A stretch of DNA of 64,000 nucleotides from positions 54,456,001-54,520,000 of the forward strand of contig NC_091010.1 in NCBI RefSeq assembly GCF_041146395.1. Reading direction: 5' to 3'. This DNA is from Eulemur rufifrons (lineage: Eukaryota; Chordata; Mammalia; Primates; Lemuridae). Of the stretch, positions 20,761-42,112 are shown one piece after another; the first letter of the stretch is position 1, and the number at the start of each line of letters is the position of its first letter. Under the pieces are notes generated by a model, which was not told the DNA's origin, searched no databases, and saw nothing but the letters and a program-made list of their open reading frames with translations. Made by a program: the position numbers and the translations under genes.

Positions 20761-21194
20761 CTAAAAAAAATTTTACAGATAATCACAAGCCAAACCACAT
20801 GTTTGAAAGAATGAGGATGTACCTTCACAAAAGTATCAAAGTGAAATGTCAGAGGTATCAACTGTCAAATTTATAGTACTTAAGGAAATCGGACATTTCA
20901 TACTTACTGATCTAATACGAATTCCCTTTATATTACTTGATGGTTTCCCTTGCTATTTTCACGGCAGACACACTCAGCATTAAAAATACATCATACTGGA
21001 AACACACACACCCCTTTCATTGTGACAGACAAGTTTTTAAAATGTGTTGCTATATTAACACGCATTTCATTTTGGTTTGATGCCTGGTCTTTATAATTAG
21101 GCTAATAAATTTGCCACTAAATTAGGTAATTTTTCTTCATTTCAAAAGTAAAAATGTAAAACTGCTTTTACATTTAACCCCAAACACGGTTGTA

Positions 21195-21330
21195 GCCAGA
21201 GATGCACATCAGAATCACCTGTGGTGTTTGTCAGACAGACACCTTGGCCTGGATTAAGTCTGGCGTAAGACTCAGACCGAAGAATTCCCCTTTAATTTTA
21301 AACAAACATTAGGGGTGATTTTTATTAGAA
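21195..21330. mobile_element. hAT MER5-like fragment
   Basis: GATGCACATCAGAATCACCT followed by a decayed interior; one end recognisable only. Confidence 0.5.
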
Positions 21331-21574
21331 CCTTCACCCCTTTCCCACTAAGAAACATGCCCTGGTATAAAAACTAATTTAAACCTTTACTAGAATTTAC
21401 CTAATGTATCTTATAAATTCGGTAATTTGATAACATTTCAGTAATACAGTTATAATTTGGGGCTTCAAGTCATAAGCAGTGGGTATTGTTATCCATTGTA
21501 ATGTGTATCATTATTCTTCAAGTTAAGGAAAACAGATCAAGTGATCACCATTGCCACTCTACACAGTAAGAGCA

Positions 21575-21790
21575 GACCCTTCTGTAGTGCTTACCACATG
21601 CCAGATATTCTATCAAGCTCTTTACACATACTAACTCAATCTTTAAAACCGAATAAAACAGGTATTTTCATTCTACAGCTGAGAAATGCACAGTAGCAGA
21701 ACTAATACACATAGTAATAAATGGGGAGCCAGGATACAGACAGCAGTCTGGTCCTAGGGTCCTTACTCTTTCAGTATGTTCCATAGCCTC
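21575..21790 (+). mobile_element. MIR element
   Basis: TACCACATGCCAGATATTCT, AAGCTCTTTACACATACTAA and ATTCTACAGCTGAGAAATGC follow the MIR core order. Confidence 0.85.
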
Positions 21791-22355
21791 TTCTACATAA
21801 GTCAAACAGCATTTGTCACCTGTGGTTACTAATAAAATTAAAAATTTTGGTTACTAGTTTTTGAGGTGTTAGTGTTCTTTCCTTGAAATGGTCAACAAAT
21901 GTCAAGCTTTGAGAAGTTACATGCAATCATTCCTACTTAGGAGCCATAAATCAATATTTAACATTTTAGTCTGTCAGTTTCAGAACTTCAAGTCTCTTTT
22001 CTTGACGAGAAAGAAAATTCTACACTAAATTTTATAACAAAGCTTCATGAGGCCAAGTTTCATATTTGGTTTAAGAAGATAGAGTTTAACTATCTTCATT
22101 TGTACAATATTGTTGGTGGTATCTCGTTAACCATCTTCCCAAATTCAGCATCACATCTGTGTGACAGGTACTCTGTCTCCCCCGGAGTCCTAACTTTTAC
22201 TTTAGTCCAGAAACACCAACATCATTCTGACACCAGGAATTTCCAAAGGGCCACAACGTAGGTCCTTTTGACACAAAGGTTTCTTTCTTATTTCCTTACC
22301 TACACGCATCCCGTTTTCAAAACAAAGGTTTTTTTAGGATAGGGTTACTTTTGTT

Positions 22356-22361
<6 letters not shown>

Positions 22362-22394
<33 letters not shown>
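22362..22394. repeat. CT microsatellite
   Basis: About 16 uninterrupted CT units. Confidence 0.95.
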
Positions 22395-22396
<2 letters not shown>

Positions 22397-23159
22397 CAAA
22401 GCCTCCGGGGGAAGTTAACATGCAGAAAAGGCAAATCATAGGGTCAAAGGAGGGACAAGTCTGTTAACAACAGTCCTGCCTACACAAATACCAGGTGAAC
22501 TTACTATTCCAACAAACACACCAAGGTAATCCCAACAAAAACCATTTTCTAAGGTCACATCATTACACCAAATTTCTTTCCAGTTTTTTTAATTCAAAGG
22601 ATTCTCTCGCAATCTTTCATGCCTACCCTTATTAGTACGCTCTTAAGATGTTTGTTACAATGGTAACAAAATGAGTATTAACATTTTATTTAGAATTTTT
22701 CAGGCTTTTTGTAGCCTTTTTTCTACTGCAACTTGTGCTTTTCTTTCTGTCCTTTATGTTCTACCCTGTGGCCATAGGTTATAGGAAAAAAACAGTGACC
22801 TCCTGGATTGAAAGGGGACTGAATGTAGAAAGGAGAGATGAAGAATTCTACTACTCATCACTATCCTCCTAAGTTTCAATTCATCAAAAAATTAACATTC
22901 ATGAAATAAAAACTCATTTTCCCCTTCCACCAAAAATTTACAAACACCCCGATACCTAGCACAAGCCCTTAAAATAAGACTGGCTTGTACTTTAGGATCC
23001 AATTTTTTATCTAATGGAAAGAATACTTAAGGATTTATTGAAATCTTTATCACATACTGAATATTCTCTTCCACGGCAATGCTGTGTGCAAGTACTTCAA
23101 AGGCTTAATCGCTATACCAACGCTGGCAGCTAAAGACATCATCCTTTTGTTAACACACC

Positions 23160-24262
23160 CTGGAGATTTTAAAAACACTTTATTTAATAAAAGTTAAACA
23201 TACAAAAACTGAAATTAACATACATCCTAAAAATCATCTTCTTCCATTAATAGGAAGACCCTTTTCTATGCATGTATTTGGCTTAAACTCAACTGACAGT
23301 AACTGTGATGTTCACTTATACCAACAAATGCTGACTTGATCTAGTTAAAAAATTATAAACTCAGCTACATGAACATAATATACAGGAAAATTATGGTCAG
23401 ATTAATGCACAAGAAATACAGGAAATTTTAATGATGAAACATTCAGTACTCTTGTTCATTAATTTAGCCTTGTTTTTTTTTACAAAAATAGTATCTACAC
23501 TGTATACAGGGCTATACATCAGCTTTTTGTCTTCCCATATAAACATTACACATCCACATGGTACCACAACTAAGTGAAAAATCAACACAGGAAAAAAGTA
23601 AACATACAGAAAACAAAAATACCTTCGAAAAGGTAGCTCATCCTAAACATGGTTTCTTACATAAAACTAAAACTTGAATAAAAATAAAAGCTGGATCAAC
23701 TTTAGCGATGGCATAATAGGCCTAGGAAACAAAGTATTGAAGGAAAAACCTCAAAACAAACGTTGCCATTTACCAATTAACCTATATTTAGGCTGAACTG
23801 GACAAAAGCTAGGTTTTACAGTTGAAGATTAAAAAAAAAGGTAAAGATCTCTCTTTAGCAGGTTGTTGTTTTGCCTTGATGTTTCAATGAATTGCTAGAA
23901 TATGTATCAAGTTCAAAGCATCTGAAAATTCCAAGTTATGACTTACAAAAGGTACATACCATAGATTAAGTGGGGGCCTGATAATAGGAAGATCAACAAT
24001 TCATCTAAGTGCTGTACTAAGCAGCATTTAGAAAAGTTGCTTTATTCAACAAACTTTGAGGGAACTGTGGTAGTAGTAATGAAAAAAGTTAAATGAATAG
24101 CAGTTATCAAATTCAATTTCTTCAAGTTTCATTCTATTGAAGTCAAACAATGACAACGGTGTCTTCCTTACTCACCTAACAAATAATTTACCTTTAGAAA
24201 AATATAAGGATAAAAAGGTAAATGTAAAGCCCTGCAGAGATGAAATCCAACAGTTTTTCTGA
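23160..24262 (-). other. SMNDC1: SMNDC1 3' untranslated region (inferred extent)
   Basis: AT-rich sequence free of recognised repeats runs from the stop codon down to an AATAAA (- strand) at 23179-23184. A GT-rich element follows about 25 nt further (GGGTGTGTT on the - strand), a good cleavage context. Other AATAAA words on this strand at 22685-22690 and 18287-18292 could mark longer forms. Confidence 0.65.
23179..23184 (-). terminator. SMNDC1: Polyadenylation signal of SMNDC1
   Basis: Canonical AATAAA on the - strand with a GT-rich downstream element; the best-scoring of several by eye. Confidence 0.55.
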
Positions 24263-33469
<9,207 letters not shown>

Positions 33470-34621
33470 CTAGGGAAAATAAAAAGAGTTAAGACCATGA
33501 AAACTGGACCAAAAATCAAACCATAAAAACTAATTTCCCTATCTGCCTGAATTAACTAATTTTTGCTTCCAATCCCTAACACTGCAGTTTCATTGATCAC
33601 CATTACCCTTACTCTTAGTTCAGACTTGAGCTAAACCACAAACTTCAAGATGATAGATTGATTCTGAGGATTATAAACATGCGAGATAAATTCCACATAA
33701 AGAGAAAAGCAGAAAAGGAGATAAGAGGGAAAGGGAAATTTCTAATTTTCTTTAAACTCCTATTATAGGGAAGGCACTGTGTTTGGCTCAATAATCAAGG
33801 CTGTTATATCTTCTTTTTAAAAGGCACTGGTCTATTTTAAGAGTTGAATCTTTTGGGGGGGGGGGGGAAATCTTATTTTTAAGCACATACTTCCAAAAGC
33901 CAAATGAGAATTTTTTTTAATTAACTACATAACTCTACTCGAACTATTCAATTAAGAGCGCATTTAGTTCTCCAGAACAAAAATTTTTCACCCAGTCGCC
34001 TAAATAGTTGTCGATGCATGTTTCTTCAGTAAAAGAAAACAAGCACAAATACGCTCCGATTTGAGAAAGGAACATGCCTTTTGCCAAATCCAGCTCACTA
34101 GTTTTCCTGAAAATAAGATACGAACTCTTTTTTGATGACTTATAAGCAAACATACAAGATTTCCGAGGATCCTTATCTTTCTTAAAATTTCCGTTCAACG
34201 AAAGCCTGGAATCTGGAAAGGTCTCAAAGGGTTAAAGCAAGCCAACCTGCCTCCTTCCAGTTCCCCAACACCTCAAAGCCCGTCACTACTCGCACAATTA
34301 TTTCAGACCTCGAAATTCAAACATCAGTTGCCAGGGAAACTGCCGGAGCCCCACAACCCTCAAGTTAGCTCTTCCCCGAACCGCCGCGGGTGTCCCAACC
34401 CCACCCGACGGATTCCCTGGTTGGCCTAGTTCGCTGCCACGGCTCTGGGGCCCCCCCCAAGGCTCAACTCTGGGTGGGAGAGGAAACGGTGGCTCCTAAC
34501 TCTATTGCCGACGCCCAGACTTCTCCGACGAGGCTGGCCAATCGGCCTCAGGCCTCGGCTTCAATTCGGGAGAGACCGAGGCACGGCGAGGCCTTACTCT
34601 CTCCCCCACGGGGTTTGTTAC
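33470..34621 (-). other. SMNDC1: SMNDC1 intron 1
   Basis: Inferred intron between the non-coding exon and the ATG exon. Its 5' half is CpG-island sequence. It contains a run of 13 G at 33855-33867. No repeat family was recognised. Confidence 0.6.
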
Positions 34622-35110
34622 CTTGTGTGGGGTCGGGGGCAGGGCGGCGGGAAAGGGTCAGGGCAAGAGCCCAGGGGTGGCGGTGGATAGCAGCAACAGC
34701 AGCAGTAAAAAAAAAAAAAAAAAAACCTCCGCGACAACAAGGCGACTCGGTCTGAAAAGGAAAAACTCGGTCGGCGGTGAGGGGGAGGGGAGGAAAGCCG
34801 GGCGCTGGAAGGAGGAAAAGACAGAGGTGGGTGAAGTCTCGCGAGAGACACAAATACTCGCGAGATGTCGCTAAACTCACGTGATTCCTCGCGCCCTCTA
34901 AGCTGTCCGCCTAACTCACGTTGGGGACGAGGAAAAGGCGGGTGTAGTCGGAGGGAAGTGGCGTAGGCGGGCTGCGTCGGGCGCGGAACATAGGTTCGTT
35001 TTACCTCGGTTCCGGGTTGCATCGAGGAGCCGTTTCTTTTGGGTCCTTCCTGAGGTTTCCAGACGACTAGTCGCTTGTGCCTTCTTAGGCGAGCATTGCT
35101 GGGAGGTGGG
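34380..35110. promoter_or_regulatory. CpG-island promoter of SMNDC1
   Basis: CpG density is high here and low on both sides. Visible motifs: TCTCGCGAGA palindrome at 34837-34846 with a second CTCGCGAG core at 34857-34864, a CACGTG E-box at 34878-34883, a CCAAT word at 34538-34542 and an ETS-type CCGGAA core on the - strand at 35010-35015. There is no obvious TATA box. This is typical of a constitutively active TATA-less promoter driving SMNDC1 leftward. TCTCGCGAGA elements are known from many CpG-island promoters. Confidence 0.85.
34622..34950 (-). other. SMNDC1: SMNDC1 non-coding first exon (5'UTR, approximate 5' end)
   Basis: A good donor, CACAAG|GTAACA on the - strand, ends a GC-rich exon at 34622. 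Splicing it to the acceptor at 33470 places ACAAG directly before the ATG, giving A at -3 and G at -1. The - strand has no ATG between 34622 and about 34988, as expected for a 5'UTR. The exon would carry a T-run (34708-34726 as A on the + strand) and GCT-type repeats (34689-34706). The transcription start is not visible; the 5' boundary is a guess within the CpG island. Confidence 0.6.
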
Positions 35111-35139
35111 AGGAACGGGGCTTAATGCAGCCTTTATAC

Positions 35140-35328
35140 CGGTGGTTGGTTATCAAAGTGTGGTCCCTGAACCCTCAGCATCACCTGGGAATTTATTGGA
35201 AATGCAATTCTCAAGCCCTGCCCCAGATCTTCTAAATCCAGAAACTCCGGGAGTGGGCTCAACAATCTGTTTCCACAAGCTTTCCAGGTGATAACCGATG
35301 TCCGCTCAAGTTTGAGAACTGCCGCTTT
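35140..35328. mobile_element. hAT MITE (MER5-like) at the edge of the CpG island
   Basis: CAAAGTGTGGTCCCTGAACC, CATCACCTGGGAATTTATTG, GAAACTCCGGGAGTGGGCTC, AGTTTGAGAACTGCC are the ordered words of MER5-type elements. It lies about 150 bp upstream of the promoter. Confidence 0.8.
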
Positions 35329-35419
35329 ACATATTAATTAAAAACTTTAGTAGCAACAGGAATCTAATTAAATTGTAGCAGAAACAACCTATTGGAGAGG
35401 TTTATTTAAAACTTTTGTA

Positions 35420-35480
35420 GCCACGGCACTCTAGCCAGGGCAACAGAGCGAGACTCTGTGTCTCCAAAAAATAAATAAAT
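35420..35480 (+). mobile_element. Alu 3'-end fragment
   Basis: Only the last part of the right arm (CCACGGCACTCTAGCCAGGG) plus an AAATAAATAAATA tail, between AAAACTTTTGT and AAAACTATTTTGT. A severely 5'-truncated insertion. Confidence 0.85.
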
Positions 35481-36454
35481 AAAACTATTTTGTTAAAACT
35501 ACTTGGTTTTAATTAAGTTAATTAGGCTAATCTCGTCTGATAGGGAACAATCTCCAAGTTACAGTCTTGAATGATTAGCAGAGTAGTATGAATACCTCTA
35601 TTTATGTTGAAGTATTACACACATTAAGTGTGTGTACTAATATAAGCGAGTTCTGGACGGATACACAAATCTGTCTAGAGGTTTGAAGTAGAAGCCAAAT
35701 GTTTTCATTGATTACCCTTTTTACGATTTACCCTTTTTGTTTTTTATATATAATTTTATTACAGTTTTTAAAAATTTTTTACATGTGTTGTTATGAAAAA
35801 TAAAATCCTAAGATACAAAGAGGCTATATAAAATGCCAGGAAGGAACCCTCCCAGGGGGATTGAGGGTTTGTTGGTGGACCCATAAGAAGGCCGCCTTCT
35901 CAGATGGGTTCTTTTGAACTGTGCCAACATCTTGCTTTATTTATTTCTTGTTTTCTTTTGAAGGAGCCTTCCCTTTCATTCTTTACATACACACACATCG
36001 CTCTCATGGTGGGTCACATTACCTATAGAGGTGGAAACGAGGTCAGGTTTGTGACTGTGATTCCGATGGCAGTCAACTTGCAAGGATTGAAAATGCTGCA
36101 GAGGGCAGCAGTGTGTAGCCAGAATTAAGAGGGAAGACAAACCAGAAAGAATGTACTTTTCCTTAAAGTAGAGACTTGTTTAAAATAAAATGTAGTTTTT
36201 GATAACTGCTCTTATTCTAATTGTGTATTTTAAGAACTGATGCCTGGAGGATCTTCCTTGAATATAAAGTAAACTTCAGAGTTATGTAAAAATCTCAAAT
36301 GAGAACTCTTCCTGAACCCCATAGATCAGAAAACAGGGAAATATTTATTATAAGTTCCAGTATTGACTTCTATACCATCTTGATAGTTCTGTTTTCAGGT
36401 TTTTAATCTCTGTGCAACATTGATTTATAAAGAAAAGCTATATTGAATTTTAAT

Positions 36455-36565
36455 TCTCACAGATAACAGTTATATGTGCCAGATAACCATTCTAAGCACT
36501 TTATACATATTCATTTAATTTTCACAATGAGTTTATGTGACATTAAAGACAAAACTGAAACAATT
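36455..36565 (+). mobile_element. MIR fragment
   Basis: ATGTGCCAGATAACCATTCT and AAGCACTTTATACATATTC are MIR core words. Confidence 0.7.
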
Positions 36566-39500
36566 ATAAGCTTTGATTAAGAGTGATACTTCATATAGGC
36601 TTTCTGACTTACTACCTCTTTTGAAGTGCCAAAAATCCACTTTCAGTGTCTGATTTTTCTTGAAACATTTGCATCCCAACTTAATCATGTTTATTCTCCA
36701 AAAACAACAGTGTCGAAAACATGTAGTTCTTTAAACTGGTATATATTTATTTAAACCCATTAAGTGAATAAAATTTAAAGACTCCAAATTGTCATCAGAA
36801 TATACAGCTATTTCCTTTCACTACTAAAGAAAGCTGAAGTATAGCTCCTGCCTTTGGAAATGTGTTAACCCACTGCAGAGCACAAGAGTATGCAATAAAA
36901 CTAATACACGTTGGTCAATTGGGAGACTGAATTCTTTAGATTAGCTTTTCTTGTATCCTTTCCCAATTATAAATAGCCCCAGATTTGCCCACTTTTTTTT
37001 CTATCTCGACAAATGCCTAAGGTGATGAATTAGAGATGTGTAGTCATAATAATTGTTGACTTTCTTTAGTCACACTAGGTGCCTGGAGATTTGCTACAGA
37101 GCAAGCTACTTGCTTTTTTTGTGCTTATTGAGACATTCATCTCAATGTACTGGATACAGTGCATTGAATACATATATCCTGGGATGATGCTTAGTTGATG
37201 GAAAAACAGTCTTAAATGCATGTTTATTTAAATTTGTATTGCCTTGCTAAGTCTTAGGATGTGCATTTTTAGCTATTTTGTGTTTTACATTTACCACTAA
37301 AAAACAGAAACTGTATCACTAAAGAATAGAAAACATACCACTGAAAGCAGAAAACAAGAATTCCTTCAGTTTGAAAAAGATTATAATCTAAGGCTTAACA
37401 CGCAAAGATCAGAAATGATAGTGCTTTAGAGGTATTCAGAAGTGCTTAATAGTACTCTAACCATACATTCTTAGTGGTATATATTCTGGGGGGGGAAAAA
37501 AGAACACAAACAAGCAAGCAAACAAAACCCCTCAAATGTCGCAGATACATTGCTAGTACTGCTATTGGCAATGTAGTTTTTGAACTCTCAGGTAGATTAT
37601 AGGTTAAAAAAAGTATATTTGTCGGTAGAAACTCTAAGGAAAGAAATTCAAATATAAAAAGTTATGGGGGGAAACCCTCTGGTGTTAAATTTGAATTAGA
37701 ATTTTTCATATATGTCTTTCTTAGAAGTAATGTCACCCCACTAGAGGGTGCCCACATCTTGATATCTAAATACCATTTCCCACTAAAAGAAATGATATTT
37801 CTTTGAGAAATGGCTGATTTGGGGTCTCAGGCCCAAAAAGTACAAAAGAACAAAGTTGAGCTTGAAACACCTTGCCAGAAAGCAAGGAAGTTCCCCTAAA
37901 TTAATAAGGTCAAGTGAAAAGCCCACAGAACCCAGTCTGAGGGTACTCCACTAGCCACTAAAGAGAATAATAGCTATAATAGATTATCAAAGCGTTTTTT
38001 TTAGATTTTTAAGTCCAGAGTCAAACTCAGAGTGGGAAAAGGGAGTTTTTCTTTGTAGGAGAATGCCAGCCAATAAATGTAGATGGAATGATAAAATTAG
38101 AAAAATCACCATTTGTAATCAATCCCCAGTGATTCAGACAAGGATCATCAATAGAAGCTAGAACTCATCTGGTAAAAGGAAGGAGGAGGGAAAGGGAGAA
38201 TGTTTGCATAGTGTCAGTGTCACACATACGTACAAAGTATCACACACCACAGATTAATAAATACAAAGGGAAACTATGCCTTACTATGAAGAAATTCATC
38301 AGTCACCAACTTAACCCAGGGAACAAATTTAGCATCACCAATTGTGGAACAACCTGATTTTGTATGCCTCTTGATTTGATGCAACATGAAGTACTAACAG
38401 CATCACCTGTGAAGGAACCCTGCCAAAAATGCTTAACCCGAATATAATCAAGCCTTTTGACCCACCTTCCAGTATACAGGAAATACAGGCATAGAGGAAA
38501 AGGTAAAAGGACTGTGAGCGAAGAATCAGGTCCAGAATGTGGGACATTCTATAAAGAAACTGGCCTAAATTTTTCAAAAGGTCAGTGTCATTAAAAAGAG
38601 TGGGAGACTATTCTAGACTTAAGAGACAAGAAGATATCACAGTCAAGTGCAATGGGTAAATCGTGATTGGATCCTGGTTTAGAAAAATAAAGCTATAAAA
38701 AATGGGAGACACTGGGAAATTTGAATATGGACTTGATATTAGATGATACTGAGTTTTATTAATTTTAATTGGTGTGAAAATTATTTATGGTTACTTAGGA
38801 GAATGTCCTATGGTCAAGTATTTACAAGGGCGAAGTACCATAACATCTGTAACTTACCTTCAAAGCTTTTGGCCAAAAAAATTATGTAAAATTTTACAAA
38901 ATTCACATATATTAATATATGTATATATGAATTACGTATGTATACATTAGAAAAATAAAAATGTGGCAACAAAATGATAAATCATTGAATCCAGGTGGAG
39001 AATGTGTTCATTGTACTAGGCTTTCAACTTCTCTATGTTTCAAATTTTTCATAATACAATGTATTCATAAACTGGCTAGAACACCTTTTAGAATAGTTTT
39101 AGGAGTGTGTGTTTGGGAAAGATCAACCAATAGTTGAAGGGAACTCTAGGAGTTAGCAGTAGCTTAACAACCTCAGAAGTAATATAGAAGATTACAAAAG
39201 CATTGTCAGAAAAAAACAACAACAGCAACAACAAAAACAGTAGGAAGCCAGATGGATCAAGTCTTAGCAGAAAAGATGTGGGCAGTGGAGGCTGAAGCAG
39301 TCACCAAGAACTCTTTGAAGGCCAGGAAGGAAAGCATGATTAACATGTGAAAGAATTACTTTGACTTCCCCACAAGCAGGAGAGAGTCCACTGGGCCTTG
39401 CCTTCTGATGTGGTGATAGGCCCTTTTTTTCATTCTTTGGCCCTTTTTGGCTTTCAGCATTGGACTTAAGATAGCCGTTTAAAGCTGGAGTTAATTGGAT

Positions 39501-41820
39501 TCATCTGCATCACAGCCTCCGAAAATACCCTCCTTATCTGAGTATTTCCTACTCCCAAATTCATGTCGCCTAAAGCTTATTTATCTTAGAAAAAGGAAGA
39601 AAAGGGTGAGATATTCCATGTTAATTTATTGCACAGTGGGTAACAGAACATTCTTTTTGAAGGTTATGTAAACCAAACAAGCATGGGTGGCAGGGGATAT
39701 ACGTTCCCAAATATAGAGAGGAAAAAAAGGAGACAATTAACTTGTTTTTCAGAACCTAAATGAGCCCCAGAGTTTTGCCCTGTCAAGACTAGTGGCCCAT
39801 AGCTGGATATGGTCACTTTTAGCCATTTTGTTTATATAATGTCAGCAGTTCAAAATAAAAACCAAAAAAAACTACACAAGTTTAATGCTCAAAGATTCCA
39901 TTAGGTGGCAGTCAGGATACAGGCATCTTTTGATGTCTGATTTTTCTTTTTTGTTTTTACCCCAGTGGTGGACCCTTAGATTGAAGGAACATTGCTAAGT
40001 AGCTACTGGGAGGAGTGTGAGGATGAGGGTGGGGAGAGATACGGAAAAATAAATAACCAAAAGAAGCTATGGCTTGCAGCATCCAAATGAAGAACCACAA
40101 GTTAGTTACCTGAACTCAGCTTCCGTTTTGGTTCTAATATACACGTTTTTATCTGGCCTTGCTGTGATTCTTTAATAAATTTTATAAATTCTTTTATGTC
40201 CAAAGCCTTTTAGAAGACCACTTGTGTACTGTTTGCAGCATCTCTTGTTTTTAGTTTTGGAACATAAAAGCAGGAACAAAATGTAGCTGATTTTGTTCAA
40301 GACCCAGATATGTTAATAGGTACTTTTATAGTGACACCCTCATCCTCTGTAATTACTGCTCAAGAAAGGTTCTTTATGGTCCTGGAAGGTTTATGTAGTT
40401 TGGGTTTCCTGGGGGAAGGACTCTGAGGTTTCTGTGCAAGAGGTTTTTTGGAGAGTGCCCTTGGGAACATTACCTGTGAGAGGTGACGGGCAGGACAGGG
40501 CAGGAGGTGAGCTGCCACACAGTTGCAGCACGGACTCAGTCAGTCCTGTAGGAGCTCTGGAGCTGGGATGGCCGTTCTGCAGCTGGGGTTGCCAAGTCAA
40601 GGGGCCAGGGCTTTATACTCACCCATCTTCAATTGGTCAGCCAATAGGTGGGAGGTGCCCTTGTGAAAGGGGCTGAGAGCAATTCAGCTGAAAGCAATTC
40701 AGCCATCAGCAGTCCCACCTGATGAGAGTGAGCACCTCAGTCCTAAAGGGGGAATCTGGGCAAAGCACCCCAGCAGCCACTACAGTAGGGAAGAAGGCCT
40801 CAGGTGTCACCCCTGTTTTTGGTATCTCTGACACTTCCTCTCTTGCAGAAGCTACCCATATTAGAAACCGTGAAACATCACCTTCTCATCTTATTTTCTT
40901 CCATTAGTTTTAATAATGGAAAAATGCCCAGCACTTCCTGCAGATGATATCATGTTTGTTTGAAATTGATTTCTGATATATATATATTTCATGCTCTAGG
41001 AGAGATTGTGTATGTAGAAGCATCTTAGGTACAAAGAATAAACATTTCCTTTGTTGAAAAATACTCCAGAATTTTTTGGCACAATGGGTGATAGTTTACT
41101 CTGATACATCAAAAGGAATTAGAGTGAATTTTATAAAAAGGGAGGGAAAAGGAGGAATAAATGATATTTCCTGAAAATAGCCTCTTTGCAGTTAGTAAAT
41201 GTCTGATTGACTATAAAGATTTTTAACTTATATTTTTGCCTGACCTTGGCTTCTTTTGTATTCTGTGACCCTGATGCTCTTCCTAATTTGTTTTTCTAGT
41301 TGCAGCTGAAGAAATCACTTTCCTCCCGTATAGTCATTTAAGTAACTGTAAATCCCCCCTAGTCTTTTGGATATATTTCCTCTCCTTCATCTTCTGTACT
41401 GCAGACCAGCCTGTCATCATTCCTCACTTGGCCTAATGCAATAGCCTAAGAATGGGATTCCTTTCCTGAGATGTGTCCTCAACTCTCAGCTGTCTGATTG
41501 ATCTTCTGGAAACAGCAATCTAAGCATGCCCACACCTACATATTAAAATCCCAACTTGTTGGCCCACCACATGAGGCCATTGGTGATATGGCCACAGCCT
41601 TAGCACTGGCTACACGCTCCAAACACAAACCTGCCTCACTGCCTTTGCTCCTAGTATCTGCTCTACATCACATGCTTTTCCCACTTCCCTACCTGGAAGA
41701 ATGTCTTTAAAGACCACATTCATATGGGCATTGGTGTCAGCTTACCAGCTCTCACAGGTAGAGCTCCTTGCTTCCCTCTTCTGTTCCCTTAGTGTTTTTA
41801 CATCTATTAAGAGCAACCTG

Positions 41821-42112
41821 GACTATTGGTGTTTGTAACTGGGCTCTTCTAGGGATTATATCCAATGGGTGACAATCACATTTTATTCTTCTTTGCATCT
41901 TCAACACCTGGCAAGACGTGTCTGGCACTAGTAGATACTTGATAATGTGACTGTTGAGTTGGACTAGACTATTGGTGTTTGTAACTGGGCTCTTCTAGGG
42001 ATTATATCCAATGGGTGACAATCACATTTTATTCTTCTTTGCATCTTCAACACCTGGCAAGACGTGTCTGGCACTAGTAGATACTTGATAATGTGACTGT
42101 TGAGTTGGACTA
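41821..42112. repeat. Perfect 146-bp tandem duplication
   Basis: 41821-41966 and 41967-42112 are identical over all 146 bases by direct comparison, starting GACTATTGGTGTTTGTAACT and ending GTTGAGTTGGACTA. The unit is unique, non-simple sequence. Confidence 0.97.

Larger units (their letters stand above)
19515..20917 (-). mobile_element. Tc1/mariner transposon copy, Hsmar2-like, with dead transposase
   Basis: Terminal inverted repeats at 19515-19547 and 20885-20917 match at 28 of 33 positions and include flanking TA duplications. The - strand encodes broken mariner transposase: VEANPSQPTPELARFDI and MCDEKWILLDN around 20250-20543, [20 protein letters not shown] around 20020-20090, then [14 protein letters not shown]. 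The CDEKW, DNARPH and SPDL/TDYHFF motifs carry the DD34D catalytic aspartates but lie in different frames with stops between, so the copy is inactive. Length without the nested SINE is about 1.27 kb, the usual mariner size. The subfamily name rests on remembered similarity. Confidence 0.9.

Noticed and set aside
34618..35022. 134-codon - strand open frame and overlapping frames in the CpG island
   Set aside because: GC-driven open frames in the SMNDC1 promoter and 5'UTR; contains a homopolymer F stretch from the T-tract and does not match any protein I know.
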